Assembly (NCBI GenBank): GCA_011800155.1
Contig: CM022368.1
Location: 3,224,001-3,288,000, forward strand
Source: Flammulina velutipes
Taxonomy: Eukaryota > Basidiomycota > Agaricomycetes > Agaricales > Physalacriaceae
Direction of reading: 5' to 3'
Length of the DNA stretch: 64,000 bases
Below, piece after piece: positions 32,321-45,444 of the stretch (positions within the stretch are counted from its first letter, which is position 1; each line of letters begins with the position of its first letter). A model generated the notes under the pieces. The model was not told the origin of the DNA and ran no database searches. It was given only the letters and a program-made list of their open reading frames with translations. A program made the translations under genes and the position numbers.

Positions 32321-33599
32321 ATGACTGCAAACTTGTATGTTCTGCTTGATGTACCCTAATACTAATAGCATAATTAATACTGACTGAAATTGTAGCCCAC
32401 AGAGCACGCCACAACCATCAACCTGGGTCGCCGCCCCGTCCCACTACATCCCTGCAAGCATGTATGTTCTATTTGATGTAACCTAATAGCACAACTGATA
32501 CTGACTGAAATTGCAGCCCACAGAGCGTGCCGCTACCATCAACCTGGGTCGCCGACTCGTCCCGCTACATCTCGAATAGGGCTGCAAACATGTATGGTCT
32601 GCTTGATGTAACTCGAGTGATACTGACTGAAATTGCAGCCCACAGCGCGCGCCACGGCGACCAGCATGGGTCGTCGAGTCCCGTCGTTTAACTGAAGAAG
32701 TGAAACAAACCTGGGATCGTGTTGTGGATGCCGTCAAAACACGCCCTCCAAACGACGTTGCGCGAGACATTACCGTCCTGCGCGCTGACTCCCGGGCCCG
32801 TGCCCAATGGCAAGATATAGAGAAAGCCCTGGCTGTCTGCACCCAAACGCGCATCCTCGCCCTTTTGAACGACGTCCGACGGGCCGAAAAGATCATGACG
32901 GCTGTCCGCGCGCTGTCTTTGACGCATTTTGCAGTCATCGACCTCGCAGACACCGAAATCAAGTATCTCCCGCCAACGCTCACCCACCTCTCGATCTGGT
33001 GGTACATTTCTCCAGCCAGCGATTTTCCCAGTTCGATTTTCCCGGATCTCCACCTCCCCGCTATCCTGAAGCAGTGTCCCAACCTCACGCATTTGTTTGT
33101 GAGAGCCGACGGGCATCACGAAAGGCTGGATGACAACTTCACAAAGACGGTCATGGACGCGATGGCTACCCTCCCTCCTGAGTTCGAGGTGTTCATCATC
33201 GAACTGCACGGCGGAGAATTGTGGGGTGACGCTGAGGTGACTGTCCGGAATCTTGCCGCGATTGCGGCCAAGGATAAGCGGTGTGTGTTTATGGCGTCGT
33301 ATATGCCTCCCAGGAAAAACGGTGACCAGGTCATCGACAATGTATCGGAAGACAAGGCGGTTTCTAATGGCGAAGACAGCAATCGCGAGATTGAGAGTGC
33401 CAAGAGTAGTGGGATGGAGGAGGATACCGAGGATGACACAGAGCTACTATATCTGTATGCACCACCAGCCGTCGAGGTAGAAGGCTTACTCTCACACAAA
33501 CTCGTCAGAGACTTTAGATTGGACTGGGGAGCTGGGTGGAATGACGATGCTAGTCTTTGGAAGGTTGCCAAGCGGTTCGTGGAGAGTAGGAATCATTAG
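32321..33599 (+). CDS. Unknown protein with triplicated leader exon, copy A
   Basis: Function unknown. Four exons (32321-32334, 32396-32461, 32517-32591, 32639-33599) total 1,116 nt, giving 371 residues with no stop. Exons 2 and 3 and the start of exon 4 are repeats of one another: IPQS.P.PSTWVA appears twice and then IPQRAPRRPAWVV. Each repeat follows an intron that begins GTATG and ends GCAG or GTAG in the same phase. The body contains DVARDITVLR, QWQDIEKALAVCTQTRILAL, LTHFAVIDLADTEIKYLPPT, LTHLSIWWYI, and LPAILKQCPNLTHLFV, resembling the leucine-rich part of fungal F-box proteins but without an F-box. An acidic, low-complexity segment (GMEEDTEDDTE) precedes the end (WGAGWNDDASLWKVAKRFVE). 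Confidence 0.75.
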
Positions 33600-33819
33600 G
33601 GATGTGGATTGGAATTTACGGAAGAACGCAAGAATTTGGGTGACTGTATGAGAAGAGAGATGAAATGTATAATAAAAAGTGCGGACTAGTCGGTCCGAAT
33701 GCTAGTTTGTCGGTTCCGCTCTGATAAGTACCAATCGGTGTCATACGGTAATGCTACGCTCAGTCTGCAGTAGGCTGTTGCAAACTCCCGTCAGAGTCCA
33801 ATACCGTTACATCACTAAA

Positions 33820-34780
33820 ATGGCTGCAAATATGTACGTTCTGCTTGGGATCACATAGCATAACTAATACTAACTGAAATCACAGCCCACAGCACGCGCC
33901 ACAGCCAGCCTGGCTCGTCGAGTCCCGTCGTGTAGCTGAAGAAGTGACACAAGACTGGAATCATGTCGTAGACGCCGTCAAGACACGCCCTCCAAACGAG
34001 GTTGCGCGAGACATCACCGTCCTGCGCGCAGAGTCCGGTGCCCAGTGGCAAGATATAGAGAAAGCCCTGGCCGTCTGCACCCAAACACGCGTCCTCGCGC
34101 TATTAAACGACGTCCAACGGGCTAAAAAGCTCATGACGGCTGTCCGCGCGCTGCCTTTGACGCATTTCGCAGTCATCGACCTCGTAGACACCGAAATCAA
34201 GTACCTCCCGCGGACGCTCACCCACCTCTCAGTCTGGTACTACACCCTCACGGCCAGCGATTTCCCGAGCGCAGTTTTCGAGAGCGACCTCAACCTCCCC
34301 GCCATCCTCAAACAATGCCCAAATCTCACGCATCTGTATGTGAAATGCGATTCGCACCACACACCGCTGGACGCCCGCTTCACGAAGATGGTCAACGACG
34401 CGATGGCTACGCTGCCGCCGTCGTTCAAGGTGTTCATTTTGAACGTTAGTTCGGGAGAGTTGTGGGGCGATGCTGAGACGTCTGCGCAGAATCTCGCTGC
34501 GATTGCGGCTAAGGATAGGCGGTTTGTGCTGAGGGGCAGTTTTCTGCCTTTCGTTGAGGACCAGTCATTGACGGGAGAAGATTCGGGCTCTAGCGGTGAA
34601 GACAGCGATAGCGATGGTAGCGGCATTGATAATGCAATGGAGGAGGAAAATCTCGAGGTCGAAGGTTTACTCCCTCAAGAACTCACCAGAGACGATCTGC
34701 TGGACTGGGGCGCTGGGTGGAATGACGATGCGAGTCTTTGGAAGGTCGCCGAACGGTTCGTGGAGAGTAGGAATCTTTAA
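33820..34780 (+). CDS. Unknown leucine-rich-like protein, copy B
   Basis: Tandem paralogue of the gene at 32321, with the simple two-exon form: 33820-33833 and 33886-34780, giving 302 residues. The start MAANIPQHAPQPAWLVESRR shows the unduplicated leader, and the body aligns to copy A throughout. Shared blocks are DAVKTRPPNEVARDITVLRA, LTHFAVIDLVDTEIKYLPRT, NLPAILKQCPNLTHLYV and LDWGAGWNDDASLWKVAERF. An acidic/serine stretch (SGSSGEDSDSDGSGIDN) replaces the longer acidic region of copy A. No F-box, signal peptide or membrane segment is seen. Role unknown; both copies are open, so both may be expressed. Confidence 0.75.
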
Positions 34781-34915
34781 GGATTGAAAAATAAGTTTAC
34801 TCTACTCATGGAATAAAGTAGGAAAACCGAGCCAGCCATTAAAAGGGTTTACTGTAACACCTATCTATCTCTCTCCCATCTCCCATTTGTAACAGTTACA
34901 TCAACTTACATGTCA

Positions 34916-37424
34916 TTACTCACCGTCGTCCTCAACGTCAACTTCGGGCACATTGAAGGCGCTAGCCTGGATGTTGTACAACTTCGCATACTCGCCCCCC
35001 ATCTTCATCAACTCCTCATGCGTCCCCTGCTCAGCAACACTCCCCTCCTTCATACACACAATCAAATCCGCAAACTTGGTCAAATGCCCAAACCGATGCG
35101 TCACAAAGATCATCGTCTTCCCCTCCCTCACCTTGATAAGGTTATCAAAAAGCTGCGCCTCGCCCTCCGGGTCCAACGCCGAGCTGGGCTCATCCACAGC
35201 GACGAACTTGACGTTATCCGTCCCGAAGCGCATAAAAGTCCGCGACGCCACCACACGCTGTTTTTCCCCTCCACTCAGCTCGATGCGCTTCGCCAGCCTC
35301 TCGAGCTCCACAGCGAGGGGGTGGTCCGTCTCTGAAGGGAGCCGATGCCCATACGCGCCGTTCATCGGGTCTAATCGGGTCTCAAACCCCTTCTCCATCT
35401 TCTCGATGCATGGGGTCGCCCCGCCCTGGTCCGCGGCGCGTCGTATGGCGTCGAGGTCGTGCACGTTCTGAACGTGCCCCAGCCCGATGTTCTCCCCGAG
35501 GGAGAGCGGGAAGAGGTGGTGCTCTTGGGTGAGGGTGGCGGTGGCGCGGTGGAGGTCGGACATGCAGTATTCGGAGATGGGGAGACCGTCTACGAGGAGT
35601 GAGGAGGGGGAGGAGGGGTCGTAGATCCGGGAGAGGAGTTTGAGGATGGTGGATTTTCCGGAGCCGTTGGCGCCTACGATGACCACTAGTTGACCGGATG
35701 ATATGGAGAGGTTGATGTTTGTCAGTGCGTTTTTGGTCGTCTGGCTTCCGGGGTAGTTGAATGATAGATTCCTTGGAATGCCGTGAGTGTTACGCATGGA
35801 AGGGTTGGAAGAAGGTAACCGTACCGAAGCTCAAAAGACATGCCTTTGGATTTCTCTTCGGACGTTCTAGGATACGAAACGGTCCCATCCTTGAGAAGAT
35901 TCGATATGTTCTCGGCTTCATAGATATTGCGCAGGTCTTGACACTGTTTCCTGAAGTTCTGGACGTTGGACACTACATATTGTAGGACCCAACCCAGCAT
36001 GTGGGAGGACTGTTGCAGAATTGCAACCTGCGCAATGGAGAACTTGGTAGGATTAATGAGCGCTTGTACTGCGCAGTATATCTGGAAAAGTATTGATTGG
36101 AATGATAAAGATTATCGATAGATGGTCTTACGATGGGAAGATCTCCAAGTACGCTGGTAAATATATCCCTCATGGGTGTGCTCTGAAGTTCGTAAAGTGT
36201 TCCCGGCCAGTCATCCTGAGAGACATTCCCTAGTAATGCAGAGGCTTTTTCGTACTCTATCAAGTCTGTTCAGTCGGTGGCCATAGTATGCGATGCTGAG
36301 ATCAACTTGCCTTGAATGACATAGTTAATCAAATCACCACCAATAACCTCGTGGCGAAAACCAGGCGCGGACATATTGTTGAGAGCGTTCATGCGCTTCT
36401 TGTACTCGTTATCCATGTAGAAAACATGTGCTATGTATGTTGATTGAATACGAAAGAATAGTAGCCGGTGTGGGCGAGAAAACTCACGGATGTACCATAG
36501 TGAAGTATCGCAGAGTGCCATGTACAGTGGCTTGAGAACGCACATCATCGCAAAGAGCGGTGAACCAGTACTACGAGAAGCCTCGACGATCAACGCCATT
36601 TGGCTGAACGTCCTAATCAAATCCGTGACAAAATCGATGACACCGTCAAAGGCATGCCATGCATCGTATGAAGAGACGCGGATAGAACTTTTCGCTTCTG
36701 TAAAAATTCAAATGAACTGTTCAGTGTCCTGTCATCGCTTAATTATTAACGGATGCATACCTCGAGACGTTGGCACATCGATGCGCAAATTTGCTAGATT
36801 AAATTTTCATTCATTAAATTTCATGTGGCGAGAAATGAACTATTGTCTACACACCGTTCATGAGGTACAGCTCAAATTTGGTCTTGATTCGTGAACGTAG
36901 CTCTGGTGAGACTCTAGATCTACGCACACACAGAGTCAGCTGAGAGTACAATAACGAAGGAGAAGTCGAACGCACGACTGCCAACGGATAAATGCAGCGA
37001 AGATCGTGCATACAGTCCTCGCCGCCACGGCGCCCATGATGGCAGGGATATCCGCCTTTCCCTCCTTCAACCCGATTTCGATCTACGGTCCATGAATACT
37101 TGAACAAAATGAATCGAGCCACAAAATCTGACTCACAATGCTCAATAGCCTGCTTGATAGATAAAGCAGAATCGCAGACTCCAAGCCAGACCAAACCTGT
37201 GTGACGACGTATGCAACAGCGAGGAAAGGTTCGAGGGTGTAAATTTCGGTGGCGAGACGCTTGAAGAGAGGTAAGGCGACGACAACTTGTTGCCACTGAT
37301 CACGTAGATTCCATGGCGAGGCGGCGAGGAGGACTTTGTGCACACCCAGATCGATCGTCTTGATCTTCGGCTTGGTGCTGGTGTCGGATTTGGTGCTGGC
37401 CATCGAGGGATCACTGGAAGACAT
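34916..37424 (-). CDS. ABC half-transporter (membrane domain plus ATPase)
   Basis: Membrane transporter with one membrane domain and one nucleotide-binding domain, so it should dimerise; substrate unknown. The ATG at 37424 gives a hydrophilic start (MSSSDPSMASTKSD). The membrane domain follows: LEPFLAVAYVVTQVWSGLES, AIMGAVAARTVCTIFAAFIR, ALIVEASRSTGSPLFAMMCV, VFYMDNEYKKRMNALNNMSA, LPIIYCAVQALINPTKFSIA. The ATPase domain has Walker A GANGSGKST, a Q-loop (TLTQEHHLFPLSLGENIGLG), signature LSGGEKQR, Walker B FVAVDEP with D-loop SALD, and H-loop FVTHR. All ATPase motifs are intact. The ATPase domain ends in a short acidic tail (EVDVEDDGE). About 700 residues. Topology is inferred from hydrophobicity only. 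Confidence 0.88.
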
Positions 37425-38212
37425 GAAGGAGGTACGATGAAGGGGAAAAACAGGTCGGAGATGGAATCACTGGACTTTTATACTCAGCGCAACTGCCACT
37501 CAATGAGTCAAGAAGCGTCAGTACTACCCAATGTAGATCTGGCGAGAACACACGGTCGTAGGAGTCAGGGGAGACCACCTTGCTCTGCCACGATGTATGA
37601 TCTTTACCGAGAATAACAACGGAAGATCAGCAGCAGGCGCTAGACTCAGAGTGAGAGCCGATGTATGGGCGTAGAGTCACTGAGAGCCACAATCCGATGC
37701 GCGCAGTTTGCAATGTACTGCCAAGAATACGTGTGGCCTGGACACACACGCACACATCGTTCTCAACTCCCCGCTACTTCGTAGCTGCCGTATTCGAAGC
37801 TCCGAAATTGGTGTATGGCCATCCACACGATCTTGACCGGTAATCTGAATAGATCGATTAGACTTTGTTTAGAGCGGACATAGAAGAGGACCCACAGTGC
37901 ACAGGGCAATAGATTTGCATAGGTCTTGAGAGCTCCGAGATACGCCACAAAGGCTGTGCGAGTTGAGTTAAAAAGACACGAACGGCTGCGAGTACGTATA
38001 CCGCATGCACATTTTTACATGGGCGCTATAATGGTCACAGCAATGCGCGCTGAAAGACGGAATGGAGAAGGGTAAGCATCGCTCATCGATTCCCCAGGAG
38101 GTATTTGAACACCTAAATATTGGCCGTTGGCAAACACGTGCCTGCTTGTGGAAGCCTTTCAATTTCTAATGGTTAGAAGCAACACGCAATACGTACTAAC
38201 CCTGCGACCACG
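37425..38212. other. Intergenic; one doubtful minus-strand open stretch
   Basis: Upstream of the ABC gene. On the minus strand, about 60 codons ending at 37763 read as a hydrophobic segment (YANLLPCALWVLFYVRSKQS) but have no ATG. The only upstream ATG (about 38085) would need an intron of about 33 nt. No other content recognised. Confidence 0.5.
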
Positions 38213-40240
38213 CTACTCGTTCGCAACCCAAACCTCACCAGTGACGTCCCATTCCTTTAGGACTTGGGCTGTCCGTCCCTTGGTTTGCACTTCGTCATAG
38301 GCCTCGCCATCCTTACTCACGAACCGGTCGTCAAGTAACAACACGCGGAGAGCGCCAAAGGTAGTAAATCCAGGATCGAGGGGCATGAATGTCAACTCAA
38401 AATCCTGCGTACCCTGTACCTTTCTATGCGGCTCTGGCACTTGCGCATTAATGTCCGCCAATGTAACGGGCTCAAGTGCGACGGCAGATGGCCCGCAGAA
38501 GCTAACACCTGAATGTATGTTCGAGTTTTCTGCGGAGTCTGAGAAAGGCAGCGGAAGAAGAACAGCAGGAGTTTCTACATCGCCGATGTCGTTGATAGTC
38601 TGCCTTGGAGACATCGTCAAAGGTCGTTGGGATACTACAGGAGAGTTGAATGTCGTAGAAACTGGAGATTGGGTAGTTGTCGAAAGTCCTATCCGAGTAA
38701 ACGGCTCGGACGGTATGAGAGTAATGGGAGGGGAGATGGGCGTTACTTTGGCGGAAGGCTGAACATGCTGTATGGCAAGAGTCACAGTGCGGTTGAAATG
38801 TCGCTTCTCGAAAGGCACAGTGGAGAATATCGTCACTGTATACTCAACCGTAAATGGACTTTGTATCCTGACAGACGAGCGGTCTATGCGTTTAACGAGC
38901 AAACCAACTTGAACAGCAGGTCCAGGGGCGGCCGTTGGCAATGGAGGTGGTGATTGTATTCTTCCAGGACCAACAGAACCAACAGATGCGGGGCGATTCC
39001 GAAATGGTGAGTTAGGTCGTGAAGTAGGTGATCCTGGCCGTGAAGGGGGTTGTGGGGTGCCTCCTGCAGAGGATACTACAGTGCGCTTCAGATACGGAGG
39101 AAGTGCAGATGCAGGGAGACTAGGCTTTGCGGAATGTTGTGGTAGAGGTATACGACGTGAAAGCATCGATGTTAAGAGTCGACCTGGTTCTCCGTACGAT
39201 GACCGCCATGTTATGTCAAGGCGACCTAAAGGTATTGTGCTTCCCGGAGGATAAACAGGCGGAACAAGCGCCACAGAGCTGGGAGTGAGCACGTAGATGT
39301 ACTGTTGCATGTCCTGTGGATGAATCAAGTCCGTCGAGCATTCCTCTTTGTCTTGAGTGTTAACATCGACTGCTTGCCATCCCTCCACTGCTTCAAAAGA
39401 CATTCGTTCGAACCATATCGGTTCCTGCGTCATGTTCTGGATGTGGACCTCTAGGAAGACCTTGTCGCGTTCAGCGAGGGTCAACAGGGCGGATGGAGAG
39501 CGTGGTGCATGGACCTTGGTCTTGACGGACAATGGATTTGTTACCTGCAGAGGCCATTAGATACATCGACGCCAGCGTATTGGAGCATACCACAAATTTG
39601 TAGAACTTGCGGAACGTCTGTAGTGAGGGATCGACATTGTCCTCCTGATTCTGAGGGACACGCATGGTTGGAGGCAGACGGTAAGAAACTGTGCAGGCAA
39701 GAACATGCTGGCCCAGCTCCTTGATTTCGTGATGAATGACTTGTTCTGACGTGCCACCGATAGCCAGACGATGGTCGGCACCTCCGAACTCTGCGAGCAG
39801 GACCTTGGTGGTGGCAGTCTGCATTTCGACGACCATCTTGACACCCTCTACCTCGACCTGCGCTTCGTTGTTGACGCATAGGCAGCTTGAAAAGGTTTCG
39901 CCAAGTTGGATGGATCCAAAGGATGCCGGGAGGGTGAGCATTTCGTTTGCTTGTGTGAAATCTCTGAGGGTCTTCGGATAGCCCGTTAGTGGTGTATTCC
40001 CTTGCAGAGAGGTAATGGACGCGGTCGAGTGGGCCTGTACATGCTTCAGAGCTCTTTACTCTGGGCGTAGGGAAAGATTGCACGGACTGAGAAGGACGGA
40101 GAGCTCGAGTAGAATGGCTGCCAGGCGCTGGCCAGCATCGGTCGCTGCAGCTTGTCAGATTATTGCGAATCGTATAACACTCTGCTACGCACCGAGACCC
40201 GCATGACCTTGAGCGCCAGAAGATGCGAGGGACCGTCCAT
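38213..40240 (-). CDS. TRAPP complex subunit 13 homologue
   Basis: Component of the TRAPPII/III-type tethering and Rab-GEF complexes of the Golgi and autophagy pathway. The ATG at 40240 gives MDGPSHLLALKVMRVS, which matches the LLALKVMRL start block of TRAPPC13. Spliced exons then give NTPLTGYPKTLRDFTQANEM, LTLPASFGSIQLGETFSSCL, VEVEGVKMVVEMQTAT, EIKELGQHVLACTVSYRLPP, FRKFYKF and the exon beginning with KVHAP. After this come ERDKVFLEVHIQNMTQEPIW, FERMSFEAVEGWQAVDVNTQ, IPLGRLDITWRSSYGEPGRL, a fungal Pro/Ser-rich insertion, VKRIDRSSVRIQSPFTVEYT and the terminal block VTGEVWVANE. About 610 residues. The immunoglobulin-like strands and order agree with the family. Confidence 0.88.
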
Positions 40241-40422
40241 TTGGCAGAATACGGCAAGGTGATGGTAGGAGTACAAGAGTTCGATCAGTACTATGTATGT
40301 CACGATTTGGTGCATTGTTCGAAAGAATGAGATATCAATTCAACAGGTGATATAGAATTATTTTGACTTAGTAGGATGCTGGAATAATAAAGGTCTACGT
40401 TCTTCCCGATATTCCACATCTA

Positions 40423-41767
40423 TTACTTCCCTGGCGGCGCAGAAATCGTTCGGCGCAGATCAGGTCTTTTACGCGCGTCGTCAAATCTTCTCACAATGAC
40501 CTCGCACTTGGTAGACTGGCAAATGTGTTTTGAGGATGCTTTGACAGCGTCGGAGAACAACGTCAAGCCGGCCGCACGCTCGACTGCATCCACTAATAAA
40601 ATATCGAGTAGTGAGTATTCGTATACCTCCAACAGGTATGGTCAACATACCGGGAACAATAAAATTGGTGAGAGGAGTGTCGTCCGATATCACAGCGTTA
40701 GGTAGGACAAACGCGCCGCTGGCCAGTTCTAGGATATCTGGTGTAGATGGAGATGAGGGTTTGGACGTCAAGATGACTTTTGCGAAATGTGTTGGCACAG
40801 CAATATTTGGAGGGGAACCAATCACTTCATGGGTCTGCAGCAAATGAATGTCAGATATTCAGAATAAATGGTGCTTGCGTACCACACGCCATTTGCCATC
40901 AGGATCCTTGTGTGGGAGGTAGAGCGGAACCGTGAAAACATAGACATCCGAAAAGTTGGCTGTCAGTTTTCTGCACCAGTCCTCGAGATATGCCCAGTCT
41001 GGGAACGGTCACATGTCCGCGTAGAATGGATTGTCAGATGAACATACAGTGTCTGTTAAAGCCCTCTCCGACTTGAGGAGCAATATTGGAGAGATAGAAC
41101 GTTTCGTTCATGGCTTCCTGCGACATCTTTGCATCTGCCGCGGGGACCCTTCCTGTATATTAGCAAGGTAAAGGTGAGTGCAGAGCGATGGATCTCACAT
41201 ATGTCCTCGGTCGTACCCACTCTTGAAATAATCCTTTAGGCGAGCACGGAATGGGGCGGGAATGGATTCATCTTCGATAAAGGTAGACTTTGTCCTGTCT
41301 CCGGATTCGGTGGGGTCTTGAGGCATGAGGCTCGACTTGCCGAGTGAGGCTAGCGTCAAGTGTTCAGCAGTCTACACTATGTGGTCATTGTCTAATTTTG
41401 AGCGAGTAAGCAAAGCAAAATACCCAGGCAGGATGTCGAAGACGTCTGTCATACGCTGCAGCATATGCCTGGCGTACGATTGGGTCGGCAATAGGACCTA
41501 ATTGTTCCATGAGTTTAGAATTATTTGCACGCAAAGGAACGCACCAGGATTTCCATATCTCAATACTGGAGGAAGCGTAGAAACAGTAGAAACGACATTG
41601 GATATCGTAGTGCGTCCAGTTGGTCCAACGTCCACGACTGGCGGATTTACGGGCACAAGCGCTGCTTGGCTCGGAGTCGGCCGCTTTCTGGTAATATAAG
41701 TGGCAGTGCCGCCTCCGACGAGCGCCCCGGCGGCAAATATGGCGGCGTTCAAGACTGCCGACGACAT
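40423..41767 (-). CDS. NUC1: Mitochondrial endonuclease G / Nuc1
   Basis: DNA/RNA non-specific, magnesium-dependent nuclease of the mitochondrial inner membrane, involved in mitochondrial DNA turnover and regulated cell death. The ATG at 41767 opens a hydrophobic N-terminal anchor (VLNAAIFAAGALVGGGTATY), as in yeast Nuc1. Then come YGNPGPIADPIVRQAYAAAY, DRRLRHPAWTAEHLTLAS, FRARLKDYFKSGYDRGHMVP (the DRGH active-site histidine), AADAKMSQEAMNETFYLSNI, APQVGEGFNRHYWAYLEDWC (metal-binding asparagine) and the C-terminal TKCEVIVRRFDDARKR. About 330 residues. All catalytic residues of the beta-beta-alpha metal motif are present. It is divergent from ERG1, with 106 bases between the start codons. Confidence 0.94.
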
Positions 41768-41873
41768 GACGGATCGAGGAAAAGGCGCGTCCGTGTGGGT
41801 CCGTGTTTATGGAAATGATCGAGCCCCTATCAATAATTTTGTCGAACGATTGCAAAATGGCTAAATCTCACCA

Positions 41874-43585
41874 ATGCACTACAACGTTATCATCGTCGGC
41901 GGCGGCGTTGCAGGCTGCGCACTGGCACATGCGCTTTCGACCGTCAGGCGCAAAACTCCTCTCCGAATTGCTCTACTCGAACGCTCGTTGGAGGAACCGG
42001 ATAGAATAGTCGGAGAGCTGCTTCAGCCCGGCGGTGTCAATGCATTGAAGAATCTTGGCTTAGCAAACACGTTAGAAGGAATTGACGCCATTCCCGTCCA
42101 GGGCTACTGTGTCGTCGACCAAGGCAAAACTGTTCATATCCCGTACCCCTCTGGCTACCAAGGCCGCAGCTTCCACCACGGCAAGTTTATCAACAATCTA
42201 CGAGCGGCTGCGAAGAGAGCGGCGGGCGTAGACGTTATCGAGGCCACAGTCACTTCTCTCATCCAATCAGACAAGCGAGTCACTGGAGTCCAGGCAACCA
42301 CAAAGGCGGACAGTCATTCTTTCTTTGGTGACCTTGTCATTATCGCAGACGGCTGCTTCTCCAATTTCCGGACATCCGTCATGGGCGAGCGGTTCTGCAA
42401 ACCAGTCACAAAAAGTCATTTTATTGGACTGGTCCTCGAGGACGCACAACTCCCCATACCGCAGCACGGTACAGTGGTTCTGGTCAAGGACCATGGCCCG
42501 GTGCTCCTCTACCAGATTGGCACCCACGACACCCGTCTTCTCCTCGATATCAAGCAGCCACTACCTTCAGACCTCAAGGTATATCATCACATGCCTCTTT
42601 CACAATGTTTCTCACCCATTTTCCAGGCTCACATAACCAACCATCTCGTCCCCCAGCTCCCTGCTACAATACAGACTCCCATTATCAACGCACTCGAAAA
42701 AGACCGCCTGCGCCGGATGCCAAACTCGTTTCTTCCTCCTGTTCAACAAGGTTCTGAGGCCAAGGAAGGTGTCTTCCTGCTCGGCGATGCTTGGAATATG
42801 CGACATCCTCTCACTGGAGGCGGTATGACTGTAGCGTTCTCCGATGTAGTCATCCTGAGGGATTTGCTATCCGAGTTAAATGACTGGGGTGACTCGTCAG
42901 CTATACGACGTATGCTGCACAATTGGCATTGGAAGAGAAAGTCGGTCGCTGCTACTGTTAATATCCTCAGCGTAGCTCTGTATGACCTTTTTGGCGCAGA
43001 AGGTAAGTCCTTGAGGACTCCCATCATCAATGACAATACTCAACACCCTCTTCCAGGCGACGAACTAGGAGTTTTGCGGACCGGGTGCTTCAAATACTTT
43101 GAACGAGGCGGCGAATGTGTCGCGGGCCCAGTTTCCTTACTATCTGTGTTAGTTTCCATTTTCTCTCCAGTACTCGCCTTTCTCACCTATCTACAGCCTA
43201 ACGCCGTCCCCCGTCCTCCTCTTCAATCACTTCTTCTCAGTGGCGCTCTACTCCATATGGGTCATGTTCACGCACGCACGGCCAGTCCAAGCGAAGATAG
43301 ATGAGAAACCCCGTATGGTCGCGCCACGCATAGACGAGTACCCATTTCTTCTTTTCAAAGCTCTTCGTGTGGTGAGGCTTTTTTATTCCTAGTATATTTG
43401 GCAATGAATTCTGACGATACCAATAGTTCTGGACCGCCTGCATCGTCTTTGGGCCACTATTGTGGTCAGAAATACGATGGTGGTCTCCTGAAGACACAAA
43501 GACACGGAACAAGGCGTTAATATGGTGGGTACCACTCCCATTTTTAATAGGGACAGCGATATCGTATGCTGTGGGTGTACTTTAG
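41874..43585 (+). CDS. ERG1: Squalene monooxygenase (squalene epoxidase)
   Basis: FAD enzyme of the ER that converts squalene to 2,3-oxidosqualene in ergosterol synthesis; target of allylamines. The ATG at 41874 begins MHYNVIIVGGGVAGCALAHA with the dinucleotide-binding GxGxxG. Then come RIVGELLQPGGVNALKNLGL, VIIADGCFSNFR (the DG motif), and GVFLLGDAWNMRHPLTGGGM followed by TVAFSDVVILRDLL, all diagnostic. Introns follow QPLPSDLK, AE and SLLS. The last uses a GTTAGT donor near 43147 and restores LTPSPVLLFNHFFSVALYSI. The final exon reads FWTACIVFGPLLWSEIRWW and ends in a hydrophobic anchor (LPFLIGTAISYAVGVL) at the TAG 43583-43585. About 490 residues; normal length. Confidence 0.95.
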
Positions 43586-43712
43586 TATTGGATACCATTC
43601 AACTCGGGGGTAGAAGTGGGGTAGAATATTGTATTTATTGCTGAGATTGCGGTCAACGATGGCCATGATGGTACACCCACATCCCAAGAAAAAAAGAACA
43701 ACACCAACAGCC

Positions 43713-45234
<1,522 letters not shown>

Positions 45235-45362
45235 GATGGCTCAAAATGAAAGGGAAAATTTTGTGACATGACATCATGTCACTCGTGCATTCGTACGCCA
45301 CATTGTCATACGCCAATTCTTGCCAAAACGACCATTAATTATCAATATCATGTTTGGGAGAT

Positions 45363-45444
45363 GGCGCTATGGTGTAGCGGCAGCACATGGGATTCTGAAG
45401 CTCTGCACATTCCCACGACCCAGGTTCGATCCCTGGTAGTGCCT
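45363..45444 (+). tRNA. tRNA-Gln (CTG anticodon) with a short intron
   Basis: Acceptor arms GGCGCTA (45363-45369) and TAGTGCC (45437-45443) pair with one G-U. Box A reads TGGTGTAGCGG and box B GGTTCGATCCC. The anticodon stem TGGGA/TCCCA encloses TTCTGA, a putative 11-base intron (AGCTCTGCACA) at the canonical position one base after the anticodon, then T. The T arm is CCAGG-TTCGATC-CCTGG. Removing the intron leaves a normal 71-base cloverleaf. A T-run lies about 25 bases downstream. Confidence 0.9.

Larger units (their letters stand above)
32124..34800. repeat. Tandem duplication starting in the last codons of VMA13
   Basis: Unit of 1,512 bases at its left edge: TTGGGTGACTGTATGAGAAG at 32124 (the VMA13 stop region) recurs at 33636, downstream of the first unknown gene. 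Both units continue with related 5' flank (GCTGTTGC.AACTCCCGTCAG at about 32275 and 33775), a 14-nt first exon, an intron and a long exon. Confidence 0.9.

Noticed and set aside
37763..38082. Minus-strand hydrophobic open stretch ending ...EYGSYEVAGS, a possible small membrane protein
   Set aside because: There is no ATG in frame. The only upstream start would need an intron of about 33 nt, shorter than any intron confirmed here.
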